Positions 1 through 11,404 of a stretch of 64,000 bases of DNA are shown here, piece by piece. The stretch lies in the NCBI GenBank assembly GCA_000733355.1, contig JNVV01000001.1:2150064-2214063 (forward strand). The letters run 5' to 3'. The position numbers were made by a program, and so were the translations under genes. The stretch's first letter is position 1. Each line of letters opens with the position of its first letter. This stretch comes from Falciphora oryzae (taxonomy: Eukaryota; Ascomycota; Sordariomycetes; Magnaporthales; Magnaporthaceae). The notes beneath the pieces are model-generated. The model had not been told where the DNA came from. It worked only from the letters and a program-made list of their open reading frames with translations, and ran no database searches.

Positions 1-1
1 C

Positions 2-334
2 CTGGACGACGCCATCGTCCACATCAACGAGCACGGCAGCCACCACACAGACGCCATCGTGACCGCCTCGCCCGCCGACGCCGAGCGCTTCATGGCCGCC
101 GTCGACTCGGCCGGCGTCTACTGGAACGCCTCGACCCGCTTCGCCGACGGCATGCGCTACGGCTTCGGCACCGAGGTCGGCATCAGCACCAACAAGATCC
201 ACTCGCGCGGCCCCGTCGGGCTCGAGGGCCTCATGATATACAAGTACAAGATCCGCGGCACCGGCCAGGTCGCCGCGTCGTATGGTGAGGGCGAGGGCAG
301 GAGGCGCTTCAAGCACGAGGCCCTTCCTCTGTAG
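2..334 (+). CDS. PRO2: Gamma-glutamyl phosphate reductase, C-terminal part (truncated by window edge)
   Basis: This is the last ~110 codons of an NADPH-dependent glutamate-5-semialdehyde dehydrogenase, which reduces gamma-glutamyl phosphate in the second step of proline synthesis in the cytosol. The frame is open from base 2 and ends at TAG 332-334. Visible family signatures are the HTDAIVTAS stretch, [21 protein letters not shown] and the near-terminal [14 protein letters not shown] motif (here [15 protein letters not shown]). The catalytic cysteine and the NADP-binding region lie upstream of the window. The C-terminal tail after GTGQ is typical in length for fungal members. No intron is seen in this part. 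The identification rests on motif recognition and is secure for this family. Confidence 0.93.
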   Translation: MDDAIVHINEHGSHHTDAIVTASPADAERFMAAVDSAGVYWNASTRFADGMRYGFGTEVGISTNKIHSRGPVGLEGLMIYKYKIRGTGQVAASYGEGEGRRRFKHEALPL

Positions 335-887
335 AGAACGGAAAGAGTATGAGTCCATGATCTTTGAGACCTGTAGTTGGAAATATCCGTCAGCTGCAGC
401 GGAATGACATTATTGGCGTTACGGTCGAGACGAGGGGGGGCTAAAAAAGTTATTGGTCCATAATCTAGGTAGAGAAAAAGGGGCTCTGTTTGCTACTTAT
501 AACATCACGATCCTGGGGGATACGGACAACTATTTACGCAATAATACACTGGAAAAGAAACCCGCTAGAGGAAGGAGAAAAAAAAAGCGTAAAGTACAAT
601 CGCTCCGACTATATGGATGTCAAGAGATGGTCTGCACAAGGTATCAACCAAATCAGACGCCAAGTTCCGCCCATGCCAGGAAGGCATCCACGACTGTTGC
701 CTTATACTAGCTTATTTCATAACAAGTCTATTCATAATAAACGTGATTGCTAAGACCAAAAGTGACACCCACAGCATGAACCAGCGCAGATTATCCGCCT
801 TGGCTCACAACAAGAAAAGAAGGAATGGAAAGGAGGGCTCTTATTCAACCAACAGCCGGCAAGACTGCTGTGATACAGTAATTATCC
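335..887. other. Convergent intergenic region, PRO2 / HUL5
   Basis: About 550 bp lies between the stop codons of two convergent genes. It is noticeably more AT-rich than the flanking coding DNA and contains no convincing reading frame. It presumably holds both 3' untranslated regions. An AATAA-containing stretch near 733-741 could serve polyadenylation of the upstream gene, but this is inference. Confidence 0.5.
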
Positions 888-3800
888 TCAGCTCAGGTCG
901 AACCCCGCGTTGGAAGAGACGGCATATCTCAGCTTGTTCTTGAGAATCTCCAGTGTCGGGTAACGAGGGAGCTTGAGGAGGTTGATACAAGTGGCTGCGC
1001 TGGGCAGCCTTTCTGGGTCGCCACCGCCGTCGCGGATGCTGAACAGCGGCCTCAGCTGGGAGAAGCCGAGGAGCGGAGCGCGCGGAGTTGAAGTGACGTA
1101 CTTGAGTACATCGCGGCGCTCCGAGTCCTGGAACTCGTGCATGGCCTGCCAGAAGAGGTCGATGGTGGGGTGGTCCTTCCCGTCGTCGCCAACCTCGTAC
1201 ACGCCGCTGTAGATAGTGTTTTTCCGCAGGTCCTCGAGGTCGATCTCGGACGAGTCGCCGCCGACCAGCCGCTGCAGCTCGCTCTGGTTGAACATTGATA
1301 GCCACGCCGGGTCAATGATGCTGCCCAGCCCGCGCAAGAACGCCCGCGTCTGCTGGTGCGGCTGCGCCACGAGCCGATGCCGCGCCACGTACGATATGTA
1401 CAGCGGTCGGTTTTCGTTGGTCACTGCCACGTCCTTGCCGTTGGGCACCAGGTTCCGCGTTATCGTCATCGTCTCTTCGCCGAGCGGCGAGACCTGGTCG
1501 TTGATGGTGAAGTCCAGCTCGAGCTCCGACACATCAGACTGCATGTTCTTGAGGCGCAAGAGGCCCTGGTATAGCTCCTCGTCCATCTCGCGCACGTCGT
1601 TGATGCTGGCACGGTACCCCAGGTCCGTCACGGCCGATACCCATTTGAGCAGGAAGAAGCCGGCGAAGGCAATGTCGATGAGGATCCCCTCGTACATGCA
1701 CTTGCCGACAATGCGGCCCAGGAACTCATACTGCTCGAGTAGTGTCTGCACCTGTAGGCTCCACTCGTCGCTGCCCTCTAGGAATCCCATCTTCTTCAGC
1801 GACTCCTGGAGTTGATCAAGCGAGGATGGGTTCGGGTACATGGCGTTCGACTTGTTGGCAACAAATAGGTTATGTTGGCTGCTGGTGAAAGCCTCCATCG
1901 TGATGCTCGTCAGGAATTCTTTGGTGACTCCGCCCCCATCGATGCCTGCCTCGATTGTATCAAACTGGTCGACAAAGGTGATCTGGATCGGTTCCTTGAG
2001 ACCGTCTCCGAGCGAGTAGAACTGGTCATAGGCGTCGTCAAAAACGTTCCCCCGCTTGATCTTGGCGTGGTGCCGGCCAATGACTCCTCTCCCGGGCATC
2101 GGGTCTCTAGAGTTTGCGCTGATAACAAACTGGCGCCACTGGTCCGCGTCAACGTACCCATGACGCCGCCTCTCCTTGTCGAGGTGGACGAACTGGCGGA
2201 AGATCTGCACTCGCGTCTCGAAAGGTATGACAAACGGCATGTTGCGGAGTATCTCCAGCTTGGGCCCTATCATTGCCAGCGTCCTGTCACGTTGCAGCTT
2301 CCTCTGGCGGGCCTTGAACTGCTCAACCATGGCGTGTCTCGACCGGCGTTGGCCGGCCCAGCTGAAGACCTGGTGGCTGCTGCTGCCGAGGATGTCCTCC
2401 ATCTCTTCATCATCGTCGCTCATCTCCTCGTCGCTCTCGTTGCCCCTCATATCGTGCTGCCTCTGTTCCTCTAGCACCACTGCTGACAGGAAACTATCCA
2501 TGTCAAAGCGTGACGTCATGAGCCAGTGGTTCGACGGTAGAAACGGCCGCCGCGAGTCTCGCTCATATAGCATTCGTATGGCCGTGATGACGATATTGCG
2601 AAACGCCTCAAAATCTATCCCCGAAATCACGGTGAAGCTTGATGACACCTTGTCCCGCGCCTTGCCCTTGGTTGTCGGCGTCAGTTTGACAACATCATCC
2701 AGCGACTGCATAGCGCTGTCGGCCGCGCCATCAACCTGCAAGAGATCTGCCGCGTGGTGGTACAAAGTGAAACCGAGGTTTTTGAGGAAGAGCGACAGCT
2801 TTTTGAGATCATCCAGTGGGAGACTGCAGGCAGCCAGGCGAGAAGGCGGGGTCCCGCCCGTGAGGGCTCCAGAGACGCCGCTGAAGAAATCCTCATCGTC
2901 AGTGAGCCGGAGGACGAAGACATACAGCTCTAGGAAGAGCAGAACCGTCCGCCACTCGCGATCCCACGCCGAGTCTGTTGAGGATGACTGGAAGTAGGTA
3001 CGTTGTAGGAGGAAAGCGTGAGCTGCTTTCTCGTCGCGGATAACACGCGAGAATACAGTTGTCGTCTTGACGGCGTCCCAGAAAAACCTGATCGAGGGCA
3101 GCTTCTCAGTCTGTCCCGCAATGTCGGCCAAATAAAGTCTCATCCGGATGTCGTCACCACGGCTCGGGAAGCATCGAATTAGTGTGAGAATGTAGCCAGC
3201 GAGGATGCTAGCATCACCGGCGGTCTGCGACGACGCGGCCCCGTAGTTGCTTCGTCATGTCAGTGCCACCCAAGTCCTCGTGCGCGGTTGGAATAACTCG
3301 TGGCCAAGAAAGCGCGCGGTACTTACAAGACGAATTTGCCCAGCAGATTCGAGACCTCCCCGCGCTCCACTAGAAACGACAGTTGCTTGGAAACGTAGAG
3401 AGGTAGCTGCGGTTTCGCTGCAACGGCTTCTAGGCTGGGGGCATCTCTAGAGGTAAGAGGTGTAAAGCGAGATCTTATTTCGCTAGCCAGGTTTGACAGC
3501 TGAACGTGTAGTGCCTTGGCGTATGCCGAAGTATGGGAGGTTGTAGACTGGGCACGCTGCATATCGATGAAGCGAGCCAGCAGCCAAAGAAGGTTCTCCT
3601 TAGCGACACTCGCCAGGGTGCCGGACGAGAACTCGTCCACTACTGCGGTCGATAGTCGTTCCGGCTCGATGCTGTCTACTAGCATTTTTGTGTGCTCCTC
3701 GACAAGCGTGAGGTCAGGCGAGGTAAGGAAGTAGGTTACAAAGGCCCGGTACGCTTTGGAAGCGAGGATGTCTGGTTGGTGAGTTAGCATATGCACGCAA

Positions 3801-4516
3801 GGTTCAGGCGTGGCTTGGTGCTACCGACCCGTCGGCGCCCTCAAGGGCAGCGAGATTGCGGTGAGGGGCAGTCCGCTACAGTCATGGCCATCTAGTCGTT
3901 CATCCTTGATAATTTGGGCGAGCAAGGTGTAGTAGGAGTCAAGACTATCGGCCGCCGATTCTGGTCGTCTTTCGACAAGCAGCACCAACAGCTTTAGCAA
4001 GACCGCAAGTTGGGTTGCGGGCTTCTCGCTCTTGATGGCGTTTGCCACAAGCATGCGGACCAGGCTCTTGAGCCGCACTGTCGGGGTCTGCTCGGGGGAG
4101 AACACACCAGACTCGTCTTGGGCCAGGTCCTCGGTGAACATGGCGAGCCCTTCGTAATCCTCCTCATGGTCGGCATTGACGAGACTCGGAAGCAGCGGGA
4201 AGGCGCGGGACACACGTTCGTCGGGACTGAGCGGGGGCTGGTGGCGGTACAGGTCGTCGAAGAGGTGGCGACGCTCGGCCTGGAGGGTCTGCCTCCCGTG
4301 ATGGCCCCTCCATGTCCGCTGGATGTTTTGTGCAGCCCGCAGACGATCCCTCTCCTGCTGCCTCCTCTGGCGGTCGGCCTGGGCCTCGGCGACGGATTTG
4401 GTGGTGCCGGTCGAGGGTCCGGCGCCCCACGAGGTGCCGGCGAAAGGATCGCTTCGCTGGCCGCTGAGGTTGACGTTTCTTGGCCGCCGTGAGGTGCCGG
4501 AGAATGTAGGGAACAT
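888..4516 (-). CDS. HUL5: HECT-type E3 ubiquitin-protein ligase, Hul5/UBE3C family
   Basis: Three exons, complement of 3829-4516, 3327-3771 and 888-3249, join in frame to 1,164 residues. HUL5-family ligases add or extend ubiquitin chains on proteasome-bound and misfolded proteins. The N-terminus starts MFPTFSGTSRRPRNVNLSGQ, the usual start of fungal orthologues, and is followed near residue 70 by an IQ-like helix (AAQNIQRTWRGHHGRQ). The last ~370 residues form the HECT domain, including GIDGGGVTKEF and the C-lobe motif LPSAATCINLLKLP. The catalytic cysteine is about residue 1132, 33 from the C-terminus. The second intron has clean signals (GTAAGT donor). The first intron needs a non-consensus GTCGGT donor at 3828 to keep frame, because the nearby GTAGCA donor would not. 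It is convergent with PRO2. Confidence 0.93.
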
Positions 4517-7056
4517 GTTTGGAGCCGGCGAGGAACGCGAGGATGCTCGGCAGTAGGGGACGCGTGTGGTATCGTGCAGATTAGGACGGGGCGGGGCCCG
4601 GAGGAGTTTGGCAGCCCAAGAGCGTCGGCGGTTGCTCGGATGTGGCGGCAGCGCGTCACCAGGGCCCGAAATCGAGACTGTGTTCCGTCATCAGACACGA
4701 GGGAGGCGGTGGCAGCTAACCACCAGGACAAGCCCTGCTGTTGCAAGCAGCTGCGTCGAGGAGGGAGACTGTGCTTGCGTGGGACGATTGGGTTCGGTCG
4801 TCGGCTGCAGGGAGTCGAGATGGTGGTTGTAAGTTGGAGGCGGTAGGCCGGAGCTGACGATGGTGGGGTCTGCGACACCTGGTCTACAGAGGCTGCGTAC
4901 GAAAATAACGGCCATCCCCAATGTACCGACTGGGGCCCCCATGTTCAAAACAGCCCAATCAGGGCCAATTCAATAGGAAAAAAATCATCCCTGCACAAGA
5001 AGATACATCTGCACCGGTCAGAGAGCAACGCCCCTCAACTCAAAAGGCCCCGCACCAAAGGCAATCGCCGGCCGGCTCTCAACGCACTGCAATCCGGCTA
5101 CCAATTTGGCTATTTTTTGATGGCAATCCCCTCAATCCACGCAGGAGAACACGGGCTAATCATCAACATCTTCAATAGCAGGCAAACAGCTTACTGAACA
5201 CGACAGGATCCGTGTTCGCGCGTTTTATTTTAATGCTCGTCACTTTAAAAGGTGGTTAAAGTCACCGGCTTTGGCCGCCACCAAGTCTGCCAAACGATTT
5301 ACTGCCAGTCGCTTGCCTTCCAGCCTAGCCGCCCTAAACGTAATTAGCGCTAACGGCATGCACACGAAATGGTAAAGCAAAAGTAGGAATAGCTTCAAAA
5401 ACGAAGTTAACAACATCAAAATTGAGGCAACAAGATCAAATTGCAGTTGGGAGGGTCTGTGAGCTTAAAAGTACTGCTTTTTTTTCAAATTAATTAAAAA
5501 GGCTGGCACTTTCCCTAAATAAAAGCCTACAGCCTATATAAATTGCACAACCTTATTAAAACACTCAAAACTTGTAGTTTTTAAGTATATAGGAAACAAG
5601 AAAGAAAACCTGCAAGATACTTTAAGTTCGTGTGCTATCTAAAGCTTCAATTAGCACTATCGAAACTGCAAGGCTCTTATTTGAACGCCGTAGCTGGCTA
5701 CAGGTCTGCAATCCTCGCAGGTATCATTTTTAGCTTAACAAATTGACGGCTTTTTGATTGGCCTTTGAATCTCTACAAACAATCAGCCAGGGACCCCTGT
5801 TGTTGTCAGAGTTACTTTGCCCTGGCCGTTACTTACCGATCAGACCTACGTAGGCAGGCAGCTGGGATGACGGAGCTAGAATTGATGGGATGCATGGATT
5901 GCAGCACAGCCGGTCACAGCTACGGGTTCCACGCCGATTAGGTGGTGGTGTCGAAGCAGTTGCAACGTCCCAAGCTGCCGTGCAAGACGGGGCATGCACC
6001 TCAACCAGGCGGGTATTCGGGCACCTTCTCCCGCAACGATGTCTTGAAACCAAGTGTTGGATGTCATCAATGATCTGCGAGTTGCGCTTCGAATTAAACC
6101 CGAATAACTCAATCTCATCCGCGTTTTGTCTTTTTCTTTTGCAGCGCGCACAATTTGACAGGTTTCGAACATTCTAGCAGATGGTTGCTGTTAACGCCAC
6201 GCCTTAGTCACCCATGTGCAGCAAGCACGCTGCTGTCCAGGTCTCACCTGCCCACACCACCGCCAGGAAAGAGGTACAGATGAAATACAAGAAGAGGAGA
6301 ATTGGGAACATAAATGGATACAGGAAGAGTAAAGATACAGGAAAATGTATAGCAGGAAAATAATTAAAGCAACATAATAGGGTGCCATCTTTTTTCGCTG
6401 CGAACGACACTGGGGACGACGGGACCTTTAGATGCAGCTGCTACTGGGCGGGCACCTAGGTACCACCTACGACAGACCTGTCCATCTGATAACGATAAGA
6501 GCCAGATAACAAACGGGCGGCTGCCCGGCAGCGGCCGCCGGTTGGGCGGGCAGGTGGAAGCTGTACCTTTCCACTCTGATCAAACATGGTTCGGCTCTTC
6601 TCATGCAGCAGTGAGGATGGTCTGATTCGCGGCGGTCAAGCATTTATCAATAGGATTGAAGAGGCAAGAAGATAATTCAAAAAAGAAAAGGCAGAAAAGA
6701 AACATTGAGGTCTTGAAACATGCTGGTAATTCAGAGGCAGCTTAGGCGGCTTGGAAAGCCTACACGCCATGCGGGCGCAAATATCCTCACCATGACAAGA
6801 GCCTGCAAGAGAGGCAGACGCATTTGACGTTGGTGGCTCACCGCGCCGCTGGCGCTGTGGCAAGCGCAAACGCGCCAAATGACCGTGCATGCGACACTAG
6901 GCTAACGGCTTGCTGCACTAACATTGTTGGCACCCTGCCCACCCCACGGCTGTTAAGCACGCACACACATGCTTCGCAGCCAAACCCCAGGCCCCACCTG
7001 CCGCATCAGACCAGCAAATCGATGGAATGGAGAACAAAGAAGTGGGCACCCGAAGG

Positions 7057-7334
7057 AAAAAAAAAAAAGTCGGTTGATGACCACCTTCGTCGAGAATCCC
7101 TCCTCCTCCGCAAACAAAGGGATTTTTTTATCCTCACCAACTTTCCAAACAACCCCTCTGAGTTCAGTCTTGAAGTGCGATTTTTCGTACTTGAATGCTG
7201 TCCTCAAGCATCCTCTTTCTCATACCCCAAATCACAAAAAAAAATTGAAAATCCCCCGAAAAAAAACCCTTGGCAACTGTCGAGAGGAAAAATCGCAAAC
7301 AGCCTAAACCAAAAAAAAAAAAAAAAAAAAAAAA
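7057..7334 (+). promoter_or_regulatory. A-rich leader of the poly(A)-binding protein gene, with A24 tract
   Basis: Upstream of the PAB1 start codon the plus strand carries a series of A runs: A12 at 7057-7068, shorter runs near 7238 and 7258, and an uninterrupted run of 24 A at 7311-7334. In animals, PABP represses its own mRNA by binding an A-rich stretch in the 5' untranslated region. This tract would be in the transcript if transcription starts upstream of it, which the downstream leader intron makes plausible. Autoregulation here is inference from position and family knowledge. Confidence 0.5.
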
Positions 7335-7523
7335 CCCCTTCAAAGAAAGACGACAAGAGTCTCTGGTAGCGCACTCCAGACATTCTATTTCTCTTTCAGA
7401 TTTACGACCTTTCGACCGTTTCCAGCAGCTTGTCCTAATCCGACGAGCATTCTCCGGCCAGACAGCCTTTGATCGCGAAGGCCGTCTTTGTTCCCTGCGC
7501 CACGTTCCTCTTTTTTCCAGGAG

Positions 7524-7638
7524 GTGAGTCCAACTATGTAGCCAGCATCATCTCGCCCGCTTGGTCTGGGGCAATCGTTTGCTCCTAGTCTCTTCACTTT
7601 CACTGTCACTTCGGTCCCCCTCCTTCATCTGTCCACAG
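7524..7638 (+). other. Probable 5' untranslated-region intron of PAB1
   Basis: A GTGAGT donor at 7524 and a pyrimidine-rich acceptor ending in CCACAG at 7638 define a 115-bp intron in the leader, 176 bases before the start codon. Nothing here is coding. Its presence implies that the transcript starts well upstream of 7524. Confidence 0.55.
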
Positions 7639-7813
7639 TAACCAATACCCCCTCCTGTTATCCACCGAAAATCTGTCTCCAACAAGCGGGGACTTTGCAT
7701 GATCTTGCAGACCGCTCAATTCTCGCAAGACGCCAGGCCAAACCCTTTTCCTGACCTGACCCAAACCATCTATTTCCAGTTGTTCGATTTCCTCCTCGAA
7801 AAAAACCAACATC

Positions 7814-10202
7814 ATGGCCGCTTCCGCGAACTCGGGCGCTGTCGACCAGCTTGCCGCCGACTTTGCCAACACCGGCCTCAACGGTGGTGACAAGGGCCCA
7901 GCCGTGAACACCAGCGTCGCGGGCTTCCCCGGCGATGAGCCCGACACCGCGGGCGCCACGCCGTCTTCTGCGGCCCCTCACCCCCAGGCTTCCGCCTCTC
8001 TCTACGTCGGCGAGCTCGACCCCTCCGTCACCGAGGCCATGCTCTTCGAACTCTTCTCCCAGATCGGTTCGGTCGCCTCCATCCGTGTCTGCCGCGATGC
8101 CGTCACTCGTCGCTCGCTCGGCTATGCCTACGTCAACTACAACACGACCTCGGACGGCGAGAAGGCCCTCGAGGAGCTGAACTACACCCTCATCAAGGGC
8201 CGTCCCTGCCGCATAATGTGGTCGCAGCGTGACCCCGCCCTGCGCAAGACGGGCCAGGGCAACGTCTTCATCAAGAACCTCGATGTCGCCATTGACAACA
8301 AGGCCCTGCACGACACCTTTGCTGCTTTCGGTAACATCCTGAGCTGCAAGGTTGCCCAGGACGAGAATGGCAACTCCAAGGGCTACGGCTTTGTGCACTA
8401 CGAGACTGATGAGGCCGCCGCCCAGGCCATCAAGCACGTCAATGGCATGCTGCTCAACGAGAAGAAGGTCTACGTCGGCCACCACATCCCCAAGAAGGAC
8501 CGTCAGAGCAAGTTCGAGGAGATGAAGGCCAACTTCACCAACATCTACGTCAAGAACATCAACCTTGACGTCACCGACGAGGACTTCCGCGCCTTGTTCG
8601 AGAAGTTCGGTCATGTCACCTCGTCGTCGCTTGCCCGTGACCAGGAGACTGGCAAGAGCCGCGGCTTTGGCTTCGTCAACTTCACCTCGCACGAGGACGC
8701 CTCCAAGGCCGTTGAGGAGCTGAACGAGAAGGAGTTCCACGGCCAGGACCTCTACGTCGGCCGTGCCCAGAAGAAGCACGAGCGCGAGGAGGAGCTGCGC
8801 AAGTCGTACGAGGCTGCCCGTCAGGAGAAGGCGAGCAAGTACCAGGGTGTCAACCTGTACATCAAGAACCTCGACGATGAGGTTGACGATGATAAGCTCC
8901 GTCAGCTCTTCTCTGAGTTCGGCCCCATCACCTCGGCCAAGGTCATGCGTGAGACCCTCCCCGAGGGCACTGACGAGCCGGAGGCCAAGGATGCCGCGGA
9001 CGCCAAGAAGGAGAACGTCAAGGAGGGCGAGGAGGCCGCCAAGACCGAGGGTGAGGGCGAGGCCAAGGCTGACAAGAAGCCGAAGCTCGGTAAGAGCAAG
9101 GGTTTCGGCTTCGTCTGCTTCGGCAACCCCGACGATGCCACCAAGGCCGTCGCTGAGATGAACCAGCGCATGGTCAACGGCAAGCCCCTGTACGTCGCTC
9201 TGGCCCAGCGCAAGGACGTGCGCAAGAACCAGCTTGAGGCCAGCATTCAGGCCCGCAACCAGCTCCGCATGCAGCAGGCGGCCGCTGCCGCCGGCATGCC
9301 CCAGCAGTTCATGCAGGCCCCGGTCTTCTATGGCCCCGGCTCGCAGCCCGGCTTCATGCCCCCCGCCGGCGGCCGTGGCATGCCATTCCCTCAGCCCGGC
9401 ATGGGTCTCCCAGCCGTCCAGGGCGGCCGTCCAGGCCAGTTCCCCGCTGGCTATGCCGGCCAGCAGGGTGGCCGCGGCGGTCTGCCACAGCAGATCCCGC
9501 CCATGTACGGCATCCCCGGCCAGTTCCCGCCTCAGGCCCCGTACGGCCAGCCCAACAACCCCCAGTTCATTGCCGCTATGCAGCAGATTCAGCAGTCGGC
9601 CCTCGGCGGTGGCCGTGGCGTGCCGGCCGCTCGCGGACCGGGCATCCAGGGCGGTCTCCCCGGCAGCATGCCCGGCATGCCCGGCGCTGCCAACATGCCG
9701 GGTTACCCCCCGAACGCTAGGCAACAGGGTGCCGGTGCTGGTGCTGGCCGTGGCGCTGGTGGCCGCAACCAAGGCCCCGGTTTCGCCGGCGCGGCGCCTC
9801 AGGGTGGCCGTGGTGCTGCCCCTGCCGAGGGCGCCAGCGTGCTTCAGACCCAGCTGGCGGCTGTTGGTGACAACCCGGGCCAGCAGAAGCAGATCCTCGG
9901 AGAGGTCATCTTCCCCAAGATTCAGGCTATTCACCCTGAGCTGGCCGGCAAGATCACAGGCATGCTTCTGGAGATGGAGAACGCGGAACTTGTCGCTCTG
10001 TAAGTCATATTTGCTCTCAAGTAACCCCTAGCCAGGCTCGACAACTAACCCGGCAAACTACAGCATCGAGAACGAGGGCTCTCTGCGGGCAAAGGTCGAC
10101 GAGGCGCTGGCGGTGTACGACGACTATGTCCGTGCCCAGGGCGGCGAGGCCGGCGACGCTACTGGCCCTCCCAAGGAGGAGAAGGCCGACGGCAAGGCCT
10201 AA
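7814..10202 (+). CDS. PAB1: Polyadenylate-binding protein, cytoplasmic and nuclear
   Basis: Two exons, 7814-9999 and 10064-10202, encode 774 residues. The intron has a GTAAGT donor and a CTACAG acceptor. The protein binds mRNA poly(A) tails, links them to eIF4G and regulates deadenylation. Four RRMs are visible: about 57-135 ([11 protein letters not shown]), 148-225 ([11 protein letters not shown]), 241-318 ([11 protein letters not shown]) and 344-460 ([11 protein letters not shown]). RRM4 is interrupted by a charged insert of about 50 residues, rich in Glu, Ala and Lys, between its RNP2 and RNP1 motifs. A Gly/Pro/Gln-rich linker follows, then the C-terminal MLLE (PABC) domain, which the intron splits just after MENAELVA. 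The start ATCATGGCC has a good fungal context. The gene is probably regulated through its A-rich leader. Confidence 0.97.
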
Positions 10203-11404
10203 GCCTCACAGTCCAAGACCTTCATGATAGCGATATGTGCGGATGGCCACTTCTTTTCGCAGATGATACCATGCATTTCATATCGCATTCTTACGTCCTT
10301 TTTGTTTTTGTTTTTTCCCATCGTGCTTTTCTTGGGCCGCAAATCATGGGTTGCAACTGAGCTGAATGCAGAGTAAACCCAGTCGGATCTTTGGGACGAT
10401 ATGGGGGGGCTTCTCCTGTCGGCGGTTGCAACAGCATTTACCATGTACTGATAGACTTTTTTCCCCGGGGGTCACTTTTCTCCTTTTCTTAGTTTTTCTT
10501 CTGGTCGGAAATTGGTCAGAAAGGGGCAGGCGCGGTGGTAGTTTGGGGCACTCTTCACCAGACATTTTCTGGTGGACAGCGACGTCTTTCCCCCTCGAAC
10601 GGCGTTTAGGGGTTGTGGTTTTGTCTTGACTGGGCCGGACTTTGCTTGCGTTCTACACAGGACTGAATACCCCCAGAGGCACCTTCCCTCTGCACCTTAT
10701 CCTGTTTCCACGGCTCCGAAGCCGGGTGGGATTTCGCTCTAACAAAGTCAGTTAACGATGATGGGTCATGAAGGACCAGTTGACGTGCACATGAAGGGTT
10801 TTGCTTCGGTTTGGTGGCTAGCCTAATAGAGGAATCCAAAAGTTTGTTTATGATTCACGTCAATGTCTGTACAGAGAGAAAAATGTGTTGCGTCACGTTG
10901 CTCTCGAGGTTGAGGACAGAAAACCTTGCGGCGCCGCCCATATTTCACTCAGAGGCTTCATGCTCGGTGCGTCAAAAATAGCCAGGGAGGGACGCAGCTG
11001 ATACCTAACAAGGGCATGCATGACAAGAATTGATATTCATCCCCAGCGGCTGCCTTTCGTCTCTGCCTATTCATTTTACGCATACACAGTCATATAACCC
11101 TGAACCATACAGTCATTCCCCGAGCCCCGAGACACACCGAATCCCCGTCCCGCCTCTATAGCGATGAAGCACAAGGAATATGATACAGGGGGGGAAAATA
11201 TCATAAGGGGATGTTGCGAGACCCCGGAGCTGCTATAAGGCAAGAAAAAAAAAACCATCCCTAACGCCGAATCCCAGAACCAAAGAAACAGATGCAAGTG
11301 AAGCTAAAGCGATTGAGTAAAGAAAAGTAGCGCTACGAGTTATACGTATGGAGACAGCTCCCGACTTGACCGTCCTCCCGGTTAAGGGGGGCCTAGACGA
11401 GTTG
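10203..11404. other. Convergent intergenic region
   Basis: About 1.2 kb lies between the PAB1 stop and the stop of the next minus-strand gene. It contains the two 3' untranslated regions and no open frame with coding character. Confidence 0.5.

Larger units (their letters stand above)
4517..7813. other. Divergent intergenic region between HUL5 and PAB1, with AT-rich patch
   Basis: About 3.3 kb contains the promoter side of HUL5 and the long leader of the poly(A)-binding protein gene. I see no supportable gene. From about 5190 to 5800 the base composition shifts abruptly to AT-rich, with many TA steps and no open frame, unlike either neighbour. From 7050 on, A-rich tracts dominate and belong to the PAB1 leader. 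A CCTAGGTA-type palindrome occurs at about 6454. Confidence 0.6.

Noticed and set aside
1872..2997. Plus-strand frames of 200 and 273 codons
   Set aside because: Antisense of HUL5 exon 3, which carries the HECT domain on the minus strand.
7658..9934. 758-codon open frame on the minus strand opposite PAB1
   Set aside because: It is the antisense of a highly codon-biased gene; strong GC3 bias removes stops on the opposite strand. Its residues are Leu/Gly/Val/Ala-rich without any domain.
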